Shown here in pieces: positions 15,697 to 23,450 of a stretch of 64,000 nt of DNA. Position numbers and translations under genes: made by a program. The notes below the pieces were generated by a model. The model was given only the letters and a program-made list of their open reading frames with translations. It was not told the origin of the DNA and did no database searches. This stretch comes from Turneriella sp942492915 (GTDB taxonomy: Bacteria > Spirochaetota > Leptospiria > Turneriellales > Turneriellaceae): assembly GCA_942492915.1 (NCBI GenBank), contig OW818662.1, positions 3,410,001 through 3,474,000 of the forward strand. The letters run 5' to 3'. Every line of letters starts with the position of its first letter. Positions within the stretch are counted from its first letter, which is position 1.

Positions 15697-15725
15697 AATA
15701 TAAAAAAGTTGCCACCCGTCGTCAA
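15697..15725 (-). promoter_or_regulatory. Promoter for DUF2892-rhodanese unit
   Basis: On the minus strand, TTGACG (15725-15720), a 17-bp spacer and TATATT (15702-15697) make a strong sigma70-type promoter, giving a leader of about 49 nt. The leader contains a 6-bp hairpin, CGGGCA/TGCCCG (15665-15683). The -35 abuts the AT-rich TATTATACC upstream of csoR, so one regulator between the genes could control both directions. Confidence 0.6.
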
Positions 15726-15744
15726 ATATTATACCATACCCAGT

Positions 15745-16020
15745 ATGGGATATGAAGCAGGCTCGGATTCTCGCGAGAAGCTCGGTCACCGGTTGAACCG
15801 CGTGATCGGCCAGTTGCAGAGTCTGCAGAAACGTGTAGTTGCGGGCGGTTCAGACTGCGTCGGCGACATTCAGCAGATCAAAGCGGCCAATAACGCGCTA
15901 TGGAAAGTGGCCGAGGCCTATTTAGAAATCCACCTGACCGAATGTATGCGCCAAAAGAAGCCTGTTGCAGAAATTGAGAAGAATCTGCAATCGGTGATTC
16001 GCGCGACCTTCACGATGTGA
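15745..16020 (+). CDS. CsoR/RcnR-family repressor (CsoR-like C-H-C site)
   Basis: A 91-residue all-helical DUF156 protein. C38, H63 and C67 have exactly the C-H-C spacing (25 and 4) of copper-sensing CsoR (C36, H61, C65 in M. tuberculosis). Persulfide-sensing CstR keeps the two Cys but not the His. The neighbours (rhodaneses, CoA-disulfide reductase) are typical of CstR regulons, so the ligand is uncertain. The start at 15745 begins MGYEAGSDSREKLGHRLNR. No SD precedes it and TATTAT ends 12 nt upstream, so the mRNA may be nearly leaderless. The start codon lies in a CCCA-GTA-TGGG dyad that could be the operator. Confidence 0.75.
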   Translation: MGYEAGSDSREKLGHRLNRVIGQLQSLQKRVVAGGSDCVGDIQQIKAANNALWKVAEAYLEIHLTECMRQKKPVAEIEKNLQSVIRATFTM

Positions 16021-16036
16021 TTTAAAGGAGAAGAAA

Positions 16037-16204
16037 ATGACAGACCCTATCAACCTCATTTTATACGTTGCCGGCGGTGGCGTAGTGGGTTACCTTTACT
16101 ACCGCCTGATCGGTTGTTCTACAGGCGCATGCGCGATCACCTCACGCCCCGTGCCTTCGATTATCTACGGCGCCATGATGGGCGCGATGCTGGGGTGGAG
16201 GTAG
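16037..16204 (+). CDS. DUF6132-type small membrane protein
   Basis: A 55-residue protein, MTDPINLILYVAGGGVVGYL, continuing through a short loop to a second hydrophobic helix (IIYGAMMGAMLGW). Between the helices is GCSTGACAITSRP, the Cys-x4-Cys-x-ITS signature I associate with DUF6132. The paired Cys could hold a metal or carry sulfur, but the function is unknown. SD AAAGGAG is 6 nt upstream. It sits between csoR (16 nt) and the CoA-disulfide reductase gene (3 nt), so it belongs to the same operon. Confidence 0.7.
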   Translation: MTDPINLILYVAGGGVVGYLYYRLIGCSTGACAITSRPVPSIIYGAMMGAMLGWR

Positions 16205-16207
16205 AAA

Positions 16208-17857
16208 ATGGAAAATAGAAAAATCGTAATCGTCGGCGGCGTCGCAGGTGGTGCAACCGCTGCGGGCCGTGCGCGCAGACTCGACGAGAATGCAGAAATT
16301 ACTCTTATTGAAGGCAGTGGCTACATTTCATTCGCCAACTGCGGACTGCCCTACCACATCGGCGGCGATATTCCGAAGCGCGAGACGCTGCTGCTCAGAA
16401 CCCCGCAAGACCTCTGGAACCGCTACCGCGTTAAGGCGCTCGTCAACACGAAAGTGACGCAGGTCGACCGTGCGAAAAAGACTGTCACCTATACGCAAGA
16501 CGGCCAGACGCATGAGATTGCTTACGACAAACTGATACTCTCGCAAGGCGGCGATCCGATGAAGCCTGCGGTCGAGGGTATCGAAAACATTCCGCACTTT
16601 TCGCTGCGTTGGGTCGAAGACATGGACGCAATCATCGAGCAGATGGCGAAGGCCGAACACAAGCACGTTGCCGTGGTCGGCGGCGGCTTCATTGGAATCG
16701 AAGTCGCCGAGGCCCTGAAGCACAAGCACTTTGAAGTCACACTCGTCGAATTTGCGCCCGGCGTGATGCCGAACCTCGACCCAGAGTTTTCCAACCTTGC
16801 GAAGAAAGAACTTGAAGCGCACGGCATCAGAGTGTTGACGCAGACAACGATCAAAACAGCGGCAAGCGGTGGAGTTCTTACTCTTTCAGATGGTTCGACC
16901 CTGACAGCAGACTTCGTCGTTTTGGCGGCAGGTGTAAAACCCGAAACGAGCCTCGCAAAACAGATCGGCCTCGAAATCGGCAAAACCGGTGGGGTGGTTG
17001 TGAACGACTTCATGCAGAGCTCTGACGAAGACATCTACGTCGTGGGTGACATGGCCGAGATCACCAACCGTATCACCCACACTGCCACCAGGGTACCCCT
17101 TGCGGGTCCGGCGAACCGCCAAGGCCGCCTCGCGGCTGAGAACGCGCTGATGGGTAACCGCTGCCGCTATCGTGGCGCGATGGGGTCATCTGTTATCAAG
17201 ATTTTCAACAAGACCCTCGCTTCGACCGGTCTCACCGAGAAGGCGGCGAAGCAGGCAAACATTGCCGCGCAGGCGGTGATGGTGCATTCAAACAACCATG
17301 CAGGTTATTATCCGAATTCAGAACGTATTGCCCTGAAGCTCGTGTTTTCGCCGGCCGATGGCCGCGTGCTCGGTGCGCAGGCATTTGGCCCGAACGGAAC
17401 TGAGAAACGTATCGACGTGATTGCGACGGCAATTGTCGGCTGGCTGACGATCTATGATCTTGCGAGCCTCGACCTGACGTATGCACCGCCGTATTCGTCG
17501 GCGAACGACCCGGTTAACATGGCGGCGTTTCAGGCGATGAACCACCACGCTGGCCTTTCGCCTGTAATCTCACCGGCCGACCTCGCGGCGCGCCGCAGTG
17601 AATTCAACCTCGTTGATGTTCGGGGCGCGGGCGAGATCAAGCATTACCCGGCAGAGAGCGAGTTTCAGATTCCGGTTGATCACATTCGCGAGAACCTGGC
17701 GCAAATACCGAAAGACAAGCCTCTCGCGCTGCTCTGCCAGTCGGGCCAGCGCAGCTACATCGCGCAGCGCATTTTGAAACAATCGGGATTCAAAGACGTT
17801 TACAATATCACGGGCGGTTGGCTGGGGCTAGCCGCCCAACGGGGAGAATGGAATTAA
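16208..17857 (+). CDS. CoA-disulfide reductase fused to rhodanese (NADH-dependent persulfide reductase type)
   Basis: A 549-residue flavoprotein. The FAD site is VIVGGVAGGATAAGRARRL (residues 7-25), and the single redox Cys C45 sits in SFANCGLPY as in CoADR/Npsr. The NAD(P)H site is VVGGGFIGIEVAEAL, and VVGDMAEI is the second FAD contact. A dimerisation domain follows and then a C-terminal rhodanese domain (about 460-549) with catalytic C510 in LLCQSGQRSY. Characterised fusions reduce CoA-persulfide or polysulfide to H2S, or CoA-disulfide to CoA. Together with the following anchored rhodanese (1 nt away) it forms the core of a sulfane-sulfur detoxification or assimilation operon. Confidence 0.9.
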   Translation: MENRKIVIVGGVAGGATAAGRARRLDENAEITLIEGSGYISFANCGLPYHIGGDIPKRETLLLRTPQDLWNRYRVKALVNTKVTQVDRAKKTVTYTQDGQTHEIAYDKLILSQGGDPMKPAVEGIENIPHFSLRWVEDMDAIIEQMAKAEHKHVAVVGGGFIGIEVAEALKHKHFEVTLVEFAPGVMPNLDPEFSNLAKKELEAHGIRVLTQTTIKTAASGGVLTLSDGSTLTADFVVLAAGVKPETSLAKQIGLEIGKTGGVVVNDFMQSSDEDIYVVGDMAEITNRITHTATRVPLAGPANRQGRLAAENALMGNRCRYRGAMGSSVIKIFNKTLASTGLTEKAAKQANIAAQAVMVHSNNHAGYYPNSERIALKLVFSPADGRVLGAQAFGPNGTEKRIDVIATAIVGWLTIYDLASLDLTYAPPYSSANDPVNMAAFQAMNHHAGLSPVISPADLAARRSEFNLVDVRGAGEIKHYPAESEFQIPVDHIRENLAQIPKDKPLALLCQSGQRSYIAQRILKQSGFKDVYNITGGWLGLAAQRGEWN

Positions 17858-17858
17858 C

Positions 17859-18224
17859 ATGACGCAAGACCAACAGACATTGCTGCTCATTGGAGCAGCA
17901 GCATTTACGGTTTATTTTATCTTTAAAAAATTTAAAATGGGAGCAAACAAAGTGAAACTAAAAGAGATGATGAAACAAGGCGCGAAAATAATCGACGTGC
18001 GCAGTCGGGGCGAATTCGCTGGCGGCCACTATGCCGGGGCGATCAATATTCCCCTCGATGAGCTGCCGTCAAAAGCAGCGAGCATCGGCAGCAAAGATAC
18101 GCCGGTAATTGTATACTGTGCATCGGGCATGCGTTCGAGCTCTGCGCAGCGCGTACTGATGTCGGCCGGGTTCGAAAATGTCGAAAATGGCATCAACCAT
18201 ATGAACCTGATGAACCTGCAATAG
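17859..18224 (+). CDS. Membrane-anchored single-domain rhodanese
   Basis: A 121-residue protein. Residues 7-24 are a single TM helix (TLLLIGAAAFTVYFIF), followed by a basic stretch and a rhodanese domain, DVRSRGEFAGGHYAGAINIP, with active-site loop C87-ASGMRSSS. The N-terminal anchor without a cleavage site suggests membrane attachment; the basic residues after the helix favour a cytoplasmic domain. It starts 1 nt after the reductase gene. Its last codons (MNLMNLQ) are part of a perfect 19-bp hairpin, so the C-terminal tail may be shaped by that RNA element rather than by protein function. Confidence 0.87.
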   Translation: MTQDQQTLLLIGAAAFTVYFIFKKFKMGANKVKLKEMMKQGAKIIDVRSRGEFAGGHYAGAINIPLDELPSKAASIGSKDTPVIVYCASGMRSSSAQRVLMSAGFENVENGINHMNLMNLQ

Positions 18225-18242
18225 CAGGTTCATCAGGTTCAT
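18201..18242 (+). terminator. Perfect 19-bp hairpin built from tandem 9-bp repeats
   Basis: The left arm (18201-18219) is ATGAACCTG twice plus a final C. The right arm (18224-18242) is its exact complement. The loop is AATA and the TAG stop codon spans the loop-stem junction. No U-tract follows, and the next gene's SD (GGAAG) begins at 18243. It may terminate inefficiently or stabilise the upstream mRNA end. Confidence 0.6.
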
Positions 18243-18254
18243 GGAAGCCAGCGC

Positions 18255-19109
18255 ATGGACTTTCAAAGCCTAAGCCAGCATTTTCTCGCCAATTGGGCGG
18301 GCTTCGCGTATTCCGTGACGCACCCCGCCTGGGGAAATTTCTTCTGGCTGCTCGTTTCCGTATCAGCAGCTATCTGGCTGCTCGAGATTGCCTTTCCGTG
18401 GCGTAAAAAACAACCGCTGTTGCGCCGCGAGCTCGGGCTCGATATCTTCTACATGTTTTTCAACATGTTCTTCTTTCCGTTTCTGGGTTATGCGACGCTG
18501 AGCGCGTTTTTCGCCTGGCAAGTCGAGAGCCTCGGTTTTGTGCAGTCGCTGCGCGGATGGATTTCTTTGCACGCATTGCCTTCGGCTGTGCAGTTGGTCA
18601 TACTCTTCTTGATAAGGGACTTCTTGCAGTGGAATATCCACCGTGTGCTGCACATTGTTCCGTTCTTTTGGAAGCTGCATGAGGTTCACCACAGTCCCGA
18701 AGTGATGAGCTACCCGGTGCATCTGCGCTACCACTGGGCAGAGAATGTGATCTATCGTATTCCCGAATACTCGCTGTTTCTTCTGATCGGTAGCAACCTG
18801 ACCGACGTGTTTCTGATCTATGTCTTTTCGCTTACTATCGGGCACCTGAACCATGCGAACGTGAAGTTACCGTGGGGATTTCTGAAATATATCTTTAATA
18901 CATCTGAATTGCATCTGTGGCACCATTCTAAAACGGTGCCGCGCGGTTACGGGGTCAACTTCGCCATTTCACTGAGCCTCTGGGACTGGCTATTTGGTAC
19001 GGCGCACAGCCCGGCAGAGCCGCCGGCAGAGATCGGCATCACTGGCGAGCCAAAATTTCCGCTCGGATTTTTCGGCCAGCTGGTATGGCCTTGGATAAAA
19101 TTAAAATAG
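18255..19109 (+). CDS. Fatty acid hydroxylase / sterol desaturase superfamily protein
   Basis: A 284-residue integral membrane diiron enzyme. The histidine clusters are HRVLH, HEVHH (with a following SPE) and HLWHH, with an additional HLNHAN in the usual position. Four or more TM segments lie at about 25-45, 70-95, 110-130 and 175-200. Family members hydroxylate or desaturate sterols or fatty acids using O2 and an electron donor. The closest generic match by layout is the 'sterol desaturase family' group. It starts 13 nt after the 19-bp hairpin and is followed by its own terminator. Substrate is not determinable. A link with the 2-hydroxyacyl-CoA lyase is only a possibility. Confidence 0.82.
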   Translation: MDFQSLSQHFLANWAGFAYSVTHPAWGNFFWLLVSVSAAIWLLEIAFPWRKKQPLLRRELGLDIFYMFFNMFFFPFLGYATLSAFFAWQVESLGFVQSLRGWISLHALPSAVQLVILFLIRDFLQWNIHRVLHIVPFFWKLHEVHHSPEVMSYPVHLRYHWAENVIYRIPEYSLFLLIGSNLTDVFLIYVFSLTIGHLNHANVKLPWGFLKYIFNTSELHLWHHSKTVPRGYGVNFAISLSLWDWLFGTAHSPAEPPAEIGITGEPKFPLGFFGQLVWPWIKLK

Positions 19110-19136
19110 CAGACAGGCGCGGCTGCCTGCTATTTT
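19103..19136 (+). terminator. Terminator after the hydroxylase gene
   Basis: AAAATAGCAG pairs with CTGCTATTTT (10 bp), extended inside by partly matched CAGGC/GCTG around a GCG loop. The 3' side ends in TATTTTGATTT. It overlaps the stop codon of the hydroxylase gene. Confidence 0.65.
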
Positions 19137-19183
19137 GATTTCCCATAGACGCGGTCGCAGCTTTCGCAGTATAAGGCGTACAG

Positions 19184-21334
19184 ATGCCTGAGCAGCCTGA
19201 CAAACGAGCGGTGACGCGAAAGAAATTTAAACTCAGTCTGCTCGTGGCCATACCTGCGCTGGTCGTCACCACTGGTGGCCTGATCGTGTTTTTTACGCTG
19301 AGTAATACGCGCCGCACGATGGAAGATTTTGGCTGGGCGCTCTTTCGCGAAGCGACAAACCAAAGCATCAACGAAACGCGCAACGTGATTCGCGAAGCGA
19401 TTCCCGATATTGAAACATTGCGCAATCTGCACCAGCAAGGATTACTGGCAGCTGATCGCAGCCGCCAGGCCGGCTTCTACGCCGAGATGCTGCGCTCGCA
19501 CAAAGATTACAGCTGGGTCAGCTTTGGCGATGAATCAGGTACTTTCATTGGCGCGACGCGGCCCGAACCCGACGGCAAGCTCTTGCGCACCAACATCAGC
19601 TGGCTCGCCGGCGGACGTACGCTCAGTTACGAATACGATCTCGACGAACGGGGATTTCAAAAGTTCCACAAGTTTGACGGTAACGCGGGCTACGACCCGC
19701 GCACCCGCCCTTTTTACGAGTTGGCGAAAAAAACCAAAAAACGCGTTTGGACCCCGCCTTACATCTTCTTTGAACAGGGTGTGCCGGGTATCACCTGTGC
19801 GAACCCGGTTTACGATGCGAGCGGCCGGTTGCAGGGAGTCTTTTCGATCGACTTCGACCTGAACAGCCTCTCTGAAATTGTGGCGAAGGCCAAGGTGAGT
19901 GCCCGCGGGGTAGTTTTTGTTTTCAATGAAAATCGCGAAATTTTGGGTCACCCGACGATAAAGGTTGTGACGAAAACCGGGCAGCGCGCCGAGGGGCAAA
20001 TTCTCACGGTGGCCGATATTCCCGATGAGAACATCAAGGCGTTCTTTGCGCAGCTCGATGCAGGCAGGCCAGCGAACGGTGCAGGTTCTTTTCAAGATCG
20101 CGAGAATCTTAACTTTGATCTGAAAATCAAGGGTGAAACGTTTCTCGCGAGCTATTCGAGGTTCCAGATCGACGAAGGGCTGCACTGGGTCATCGGTATC
20201 ATCGCACCTGAGAATGATTTTCGCGGCATTATCGAAGTCAAAGAAAACTACAAGCGCGCCTATGCAATTTCCGTGGCGGCGATTCTCTTGTCGCTCATGC
20301 TTGCAGTCGTTTTCACGCGCCTCATCTCGACGCCGCTCAGATCGATCTCGCTCGATATGGAGCGAGTTGGCCGTCTCGAAATCGATAACACAACGACAAA
20401 CCGCAGCCTTTTTGCTGAGATCAGCGCGATGGACCAGCACCTGCAAAACATGAAAGGGGGATTACGATCGTTCGCAAGTTATGTACCGAAAGATCTTGTG
20501 CGCGACCTTTTAAAAAGTGGCAAAGAGGCGCGTCTCGAAGGCTCCACTGAGGTTCTGACGGTACTATTCACCGACATCGCGGGGTTTACGAGCTTCGCCG
20601 AGCAGCTCGAGCCCGATGAACTCGTGCAGAAGCTCGGTAAATACTTCGAAATCATGACCCGGGCAATCATGCACCATAAGGGCACGATCGACAAATTCAT
20701 CGGTGACGGCATTATGGCTTTCTGGGGTGCACCTGAAGCAGATACGCGCCATGCGATCGAAGCATGTTTTGCGGCGCTGAGTTGCATCGAGGCGCTGCGC
20801 GAGCTCGCAAAATCGCCAGAACATGGCAGCTGGGCGAAGCAGCTGCGCACCCGCTTTGGCATTGCAACCGGTCCCGTACTCGTGGGTAACATCGGCACAA
20901 GTGAGCGAATGAATTACACGGTCATGGGCGATACGGTGAACCTCTCCTCACGCCTCGAAGGCATCAACAAGATTTATAACACCTCGATCGCGGCGAGTGA
21001 ATCGACGTATATGCTCGTCAAAGACCAGATTATTGGCCGTGCACTCGACGTCGTTGCGGTCAAGGGAAAATCGCAAGGTGTACGTGTTTACGAACTGCTC
21101 GGCAGACGCCAAAACGCAAAGCCCGCAGACATCGAACTCGAGCGTGTCGCCGAAATAGCCCTCACTTCATTTATCGCAGAAGACATGCAATCGGCAAAAG
21201 TCGCATTTTCGCAGGTTCTCGAAATCAAAGAGAACGATCAGGCGGCCAGGCTGCTGCTGCAACGAATAGCCGATTACGAAGCGCTGCCCGACAAACAGCA
21301 CTGGAGCCCTGTAAACGCACTGGCCGTGAAGTAG
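19184..21334 (+). CDS. Membrane adenylate cyclase with dCache sensor
   Basis: A 716-residue class III cyclase. TM1 (19-39) and TM2 (358-378) flank a periplasmic dCache sensor containing the DPRTRPFYELA signature (171-181). A HAMP linker leads to the catalytic domain (about 450-625). Metal-binding D464 (FTDIAGF) and D508 (IGDGIM), K504 and D583 (TVMGDTVNLSSRLE) are in place; the K/D pair is the adenine-recognition set, so ATP is the likely substrate. R590 is the transition-state arginine. Ligand binding outside would modulate cAMP, for which the CNG channel at 10761 is a candidate target. A Tpr-like helical tail (EDMQSAKVAFSQVLEIKEND) follows. It is 32 nt upstream of the GAF kinase. Confidence 0.9.
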   Translation: MPEQPDKRAVTRKKFKLSLLVAIPALVVTTGGLIVFFTLSNTRRTMEDFGWALFREATNQSINETRNVIREAIPDIETLRNLHQQGLLAADRSRQAGFYAEMLRSHKDYSWVSFGDESGTFIGATRPEPDGKLLRTNISWLAGGRTLSYEYDLDERGFQKFHKFDGNAGYDPRTRPFYELAKKTKKRVWTPPYIFFEQGVPGITCANPVYDASGRLQGVFSIDFDLNSLSEIVAKAKVSARGVVFVFNENREILGHPTIKVVTKTGQRAEGQILTVADIPDENIKAFFAQLDAGRPANGAGSFQDRENLNFDLKIKGETFLASYSRFQIDEGLHWVIGIIAPENDFRGIIEVKENYKRAYAISVAAILLSLMLAVVFTRLISTPLRSISLDMERVGRLEIDNTTTNRSLFAEISAMDQHLQNMKGGLRSFASYVPKDLVRDLLKSGKEARLEGSTEVLTVLFTDIAGFTSFAEQLEPDELVQKLGKYFEIMTRAIMHHKGTIDKFIGDGIMAFWGAPEADTRHAIEACFAALSCIEALRELAKSPEHGSWAKQLRTRFGIATGPVLVGNIGTSERMNYTVMGDTVNLSSRLEGINKIYNTSIAASESTYMLVKDQIIGRALDVVAVKGKSQGVRVYELLGRRQNAKPADIELERVAEIALTSFIAEDMQSAKVAFSQVLEIKENDQAARLLLQRIADYEALPDKQHWSPVNALAVK

Positions 21335-21365
21335 AGCAGGCGGCGTATGGTCATGTTGGTTCAGA

Positions 21366-23435
21366 ATGTCAGAATCCCTTGAAATAAACTATTCTGATCT
21401 GGTTCAAGGAATCGCAGCACGGCGTTTCGTGCGCGCGGCAGAGGTCAGGCGGCTCGTCAACAGGCTCAATAAACTGACGCTGATCATGCAGGTTTCGAGA
21501 ACGCTGATGAGCGCGATCGATCTGAAGAAGTTGCTATCAGAAATTCTGAGCAAGGCGCGCGTTGTGATGAACGCCGACAAGGCTTCGATCTTCATGATCG
21601 ATGAAGCGCGAAATGAAATTTATGCGTCGGTGACGCTCGATGGCAACGAAATCAGGCTCCCGCGCGGGGCAGGTATCATTGGCTTCGTCGCTGACTCGGG
21701 TGAAACCGTCAATATTACCGATGCGTACGCCGACGAGAGATTCAATCGCGACAACGACACAAAGACCGGCTACCGAACGAAATCTATTCTCTGCATGCCG
21801 GTGCACAATCAAGAAAGCAAGATTATCGGCGCTCTGCAGGTTTTGAACAAACTCGATGACCATAGCTTCACGCATGAAGATGAAGAGCTACTGAGTGCAT
21901 TCACCGCCATGGTGGGGGTGTGTCTTGAAAATGCGCGAGCCTACGCCGAACTTGCCGCGGAGCGCAATTTGCTCGAAGAGCGGGTGATAGAGCGCACCGC
22001 AGAGCTTGCCCTGGCTAAGGCTGAAACCGACCAGATTCTGCATGCCGTTGAAGAAGGTCTGTTCTTGCTCTACCGCAGCGGCGATCGCTTCATTATCGGC
22101 GGCAGCCATTCAGATGCCCTCAGCGTGATTATCGAACAAGAAGAATTGAGGAGCAAAAACTTTCTCGAAACTCTCTTGCTGTTTCTTGATTCGGCGACCA
22201 TCGACAAGACAAAACTCTTTCTCGAACTGATGTTTGAGCCGCAACGGAAGCAATCAGTGCTGCTGGGACTGAATCCGCTGTCACAGGTCAAGGCGGTCTT
22301 CGTTGACGGTGCAAAGCAGAAGTATCTGCGCTTTCGGTTCGGTCGGGTGATGAATGAGTCGAAGAATCGCGTCGATCATCTGCTCGTCACGGTCAGCGAT
22401 ATTTCGCATGAAATTGCGCTGCAGCAGAAACTTGAGCGCACCGAGGCGCAGAACCGGCGCAACATAGAACTTCTGCTGGCCATTCTGCAGTCAGAACCCG
22501 CGACGCTGAGCGAATTTCTGGCAGACCTGGCTCAAGATATTCGGCAGGTGCGCGAGGCGTTTGAACTGCATGCCGCCGGCTCCATAACGGACCGGCGCGC
22601 GATGCTGCTCGATATTTTTCGCATCGTGCACTCCATTAAGGGGAATTCTTCGTTGCTGAATTTTCAAGCGCTCACTGATCTTGCGCACCAGACAGAAAGT
22701 GCAATCGACAAGATTCTGCAAGAAGACGAGATACTCGCGTTGCACATTTCTGCCCTCGCCGTACCTTTGGAAGACCTGCAGAACCTTGCTGGCGAACTTC
22801 GGTCATGGCTTGATAAGATTGAAGTTTTTCAGAGCGCGCTGGGCCGGCAGAAAAAAGAAGACCTGTTGCTGCGTTCTGTTTTGACTGCGCTCGAAAAAGC
22901 GGCAGCCTCGCAGCATAAAAAGGCAGTGCTGGTTTTCGACGAGTTTCGCTCTGAACTTATTTCGCCGGGCTTGCGCAAGACGATCAAAGACATGCTCGTG
23001 CAGCTTGTGCGCAATTCAGCCGTGCACGGTATCGAGGCCCCAGAGACACGCCGGGCTGCAGGTAAGCCAGAAGAGGGCCGAGTGCGCCTCAGCACCCGGG
23101 TGGCGAAAGATGGTTTTTCCATTTTAGTGGAAGACGATGGTCAGGGCATTGTTGCAGAGCGACTCGGCGCGCGTCTCATCAAAGACGGGCGACTCACTAA
23201 GTCACAATTTGATGCGATGCCGTCATCGGAAAAGCTGAAACTCATATTCGAGAACGAAGTCTCAACGCATGAAGGCGTCACTGAGCTTGCCGGGCGGGGC
23301 ATCGGTATGAGCATCGTCGCAGAGAGCTGCCGGCAAATGGGGGCCTCGATCGAAGTGGAATCAGAACCTGGTAAGTTTACGAGGTTTGTGATTGAATTTT
23401 CATCATTGGATAATTCTTTCTTACCACCGAATTAA
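21366..23435 (+). CDS. GAF-Hpt-HATPase signalling protein (CheA-like kinase)
   Basis: A 689-residue soluble protein. A GAF domain lies at 38-190, then a coiled coil (193-222), a PAS-like segment (222-350), an Hpt domain with phospho-acceptor H422 in RIVHSIKGNSS, and a CheA-type HATPase (about 540-680): N-box LVRNSAVHGIE (N550), G1 DDGQG (590-594) and G2 GRGIGMSIV. The CheA dimerisation and CheW domains are missing, so it is not a chemotaxis kinase proper. It probably autophosphorylates H422 in response to a GAF ligand, possibly a cyclic nucleotide, since the adenylate cyclase is 32 nt upstream. Its receiver partner is not evident here. Confidence 0.82.
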   Translation: MSESLEINYSDLVQGIAARRFVRAAEVRRLVNRLNKLTLIMQVSRTLMSAIDLKKLLSEILSKARVVMNADKASIFMIDEARNEIYASVTLDGNEIRLPRGAGIIGFVADSGETVNITDAYADERFNRDNDTKTGYRTKSILCMPVHNQESKIIGALQVLNKLDDHSFTHEDEELLSAFTAMVGVCLENARAYAELAAERNLLEERVIERTAELALAKAETDQILHAVEEGLFLLYRSGDRFIIGGSHSDALSVIIEQEELRSKNFLETLLLFLDSATIDKTKLFLELMFEPQRKQSVLLGLNPLSQVKAVFVDGAKQKYLRFRFGRVMNESKNRVDHLLVTVSDISHEIALQQKLERTEAQNRRNIELLLAILQSEPATLSEFLADLAQDIRQVREAFELHAAGSITDRRAMLLDIFRIVHSIKGNSSLLNFQALTDLAHQTESAIDKILQEDEILALHISALAVPLEDLQNLAGELRSWLDKIEVFQSALGRQKKEDLLLRSVLTALEKAAASQHKKAVLVFDEFRSELISPGLRKTIKDMLVQLVRNSAVHGIEAPETRRAAGKPEEGRVRLSTRVAKDGFSILVEDDGQGIVAERLGARLIKDGRLTKSQFDAMPSSEKLKLIFENEVSTHEGVTELAGRGIGMSIVAESCRQMGASIEVESEPGKFTRFVIEFSSLDNSFLPPN

Positions 23436-23450
23436 TTCAGTGGCAAGAAA
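23417..23450. terminator. Palindromic bidirectional terminator shared by convergent genes
   Basis: A 34-nt near-palindrome centred on GAATTAATTC, with 2 mismatches in 17 pairs and poly-T/poly-A at the ends (TTTCTT...AAGAAA). Both convergent stop codons lie in its centre and overlap each other (23432-23435). Confidence 0.65.

Noticed and set aside
19535..20446. 303-residue minus-strand open frame
   Set aside because: Antisense to the dCache adenylate cyclase, whose domains are unambiguous.
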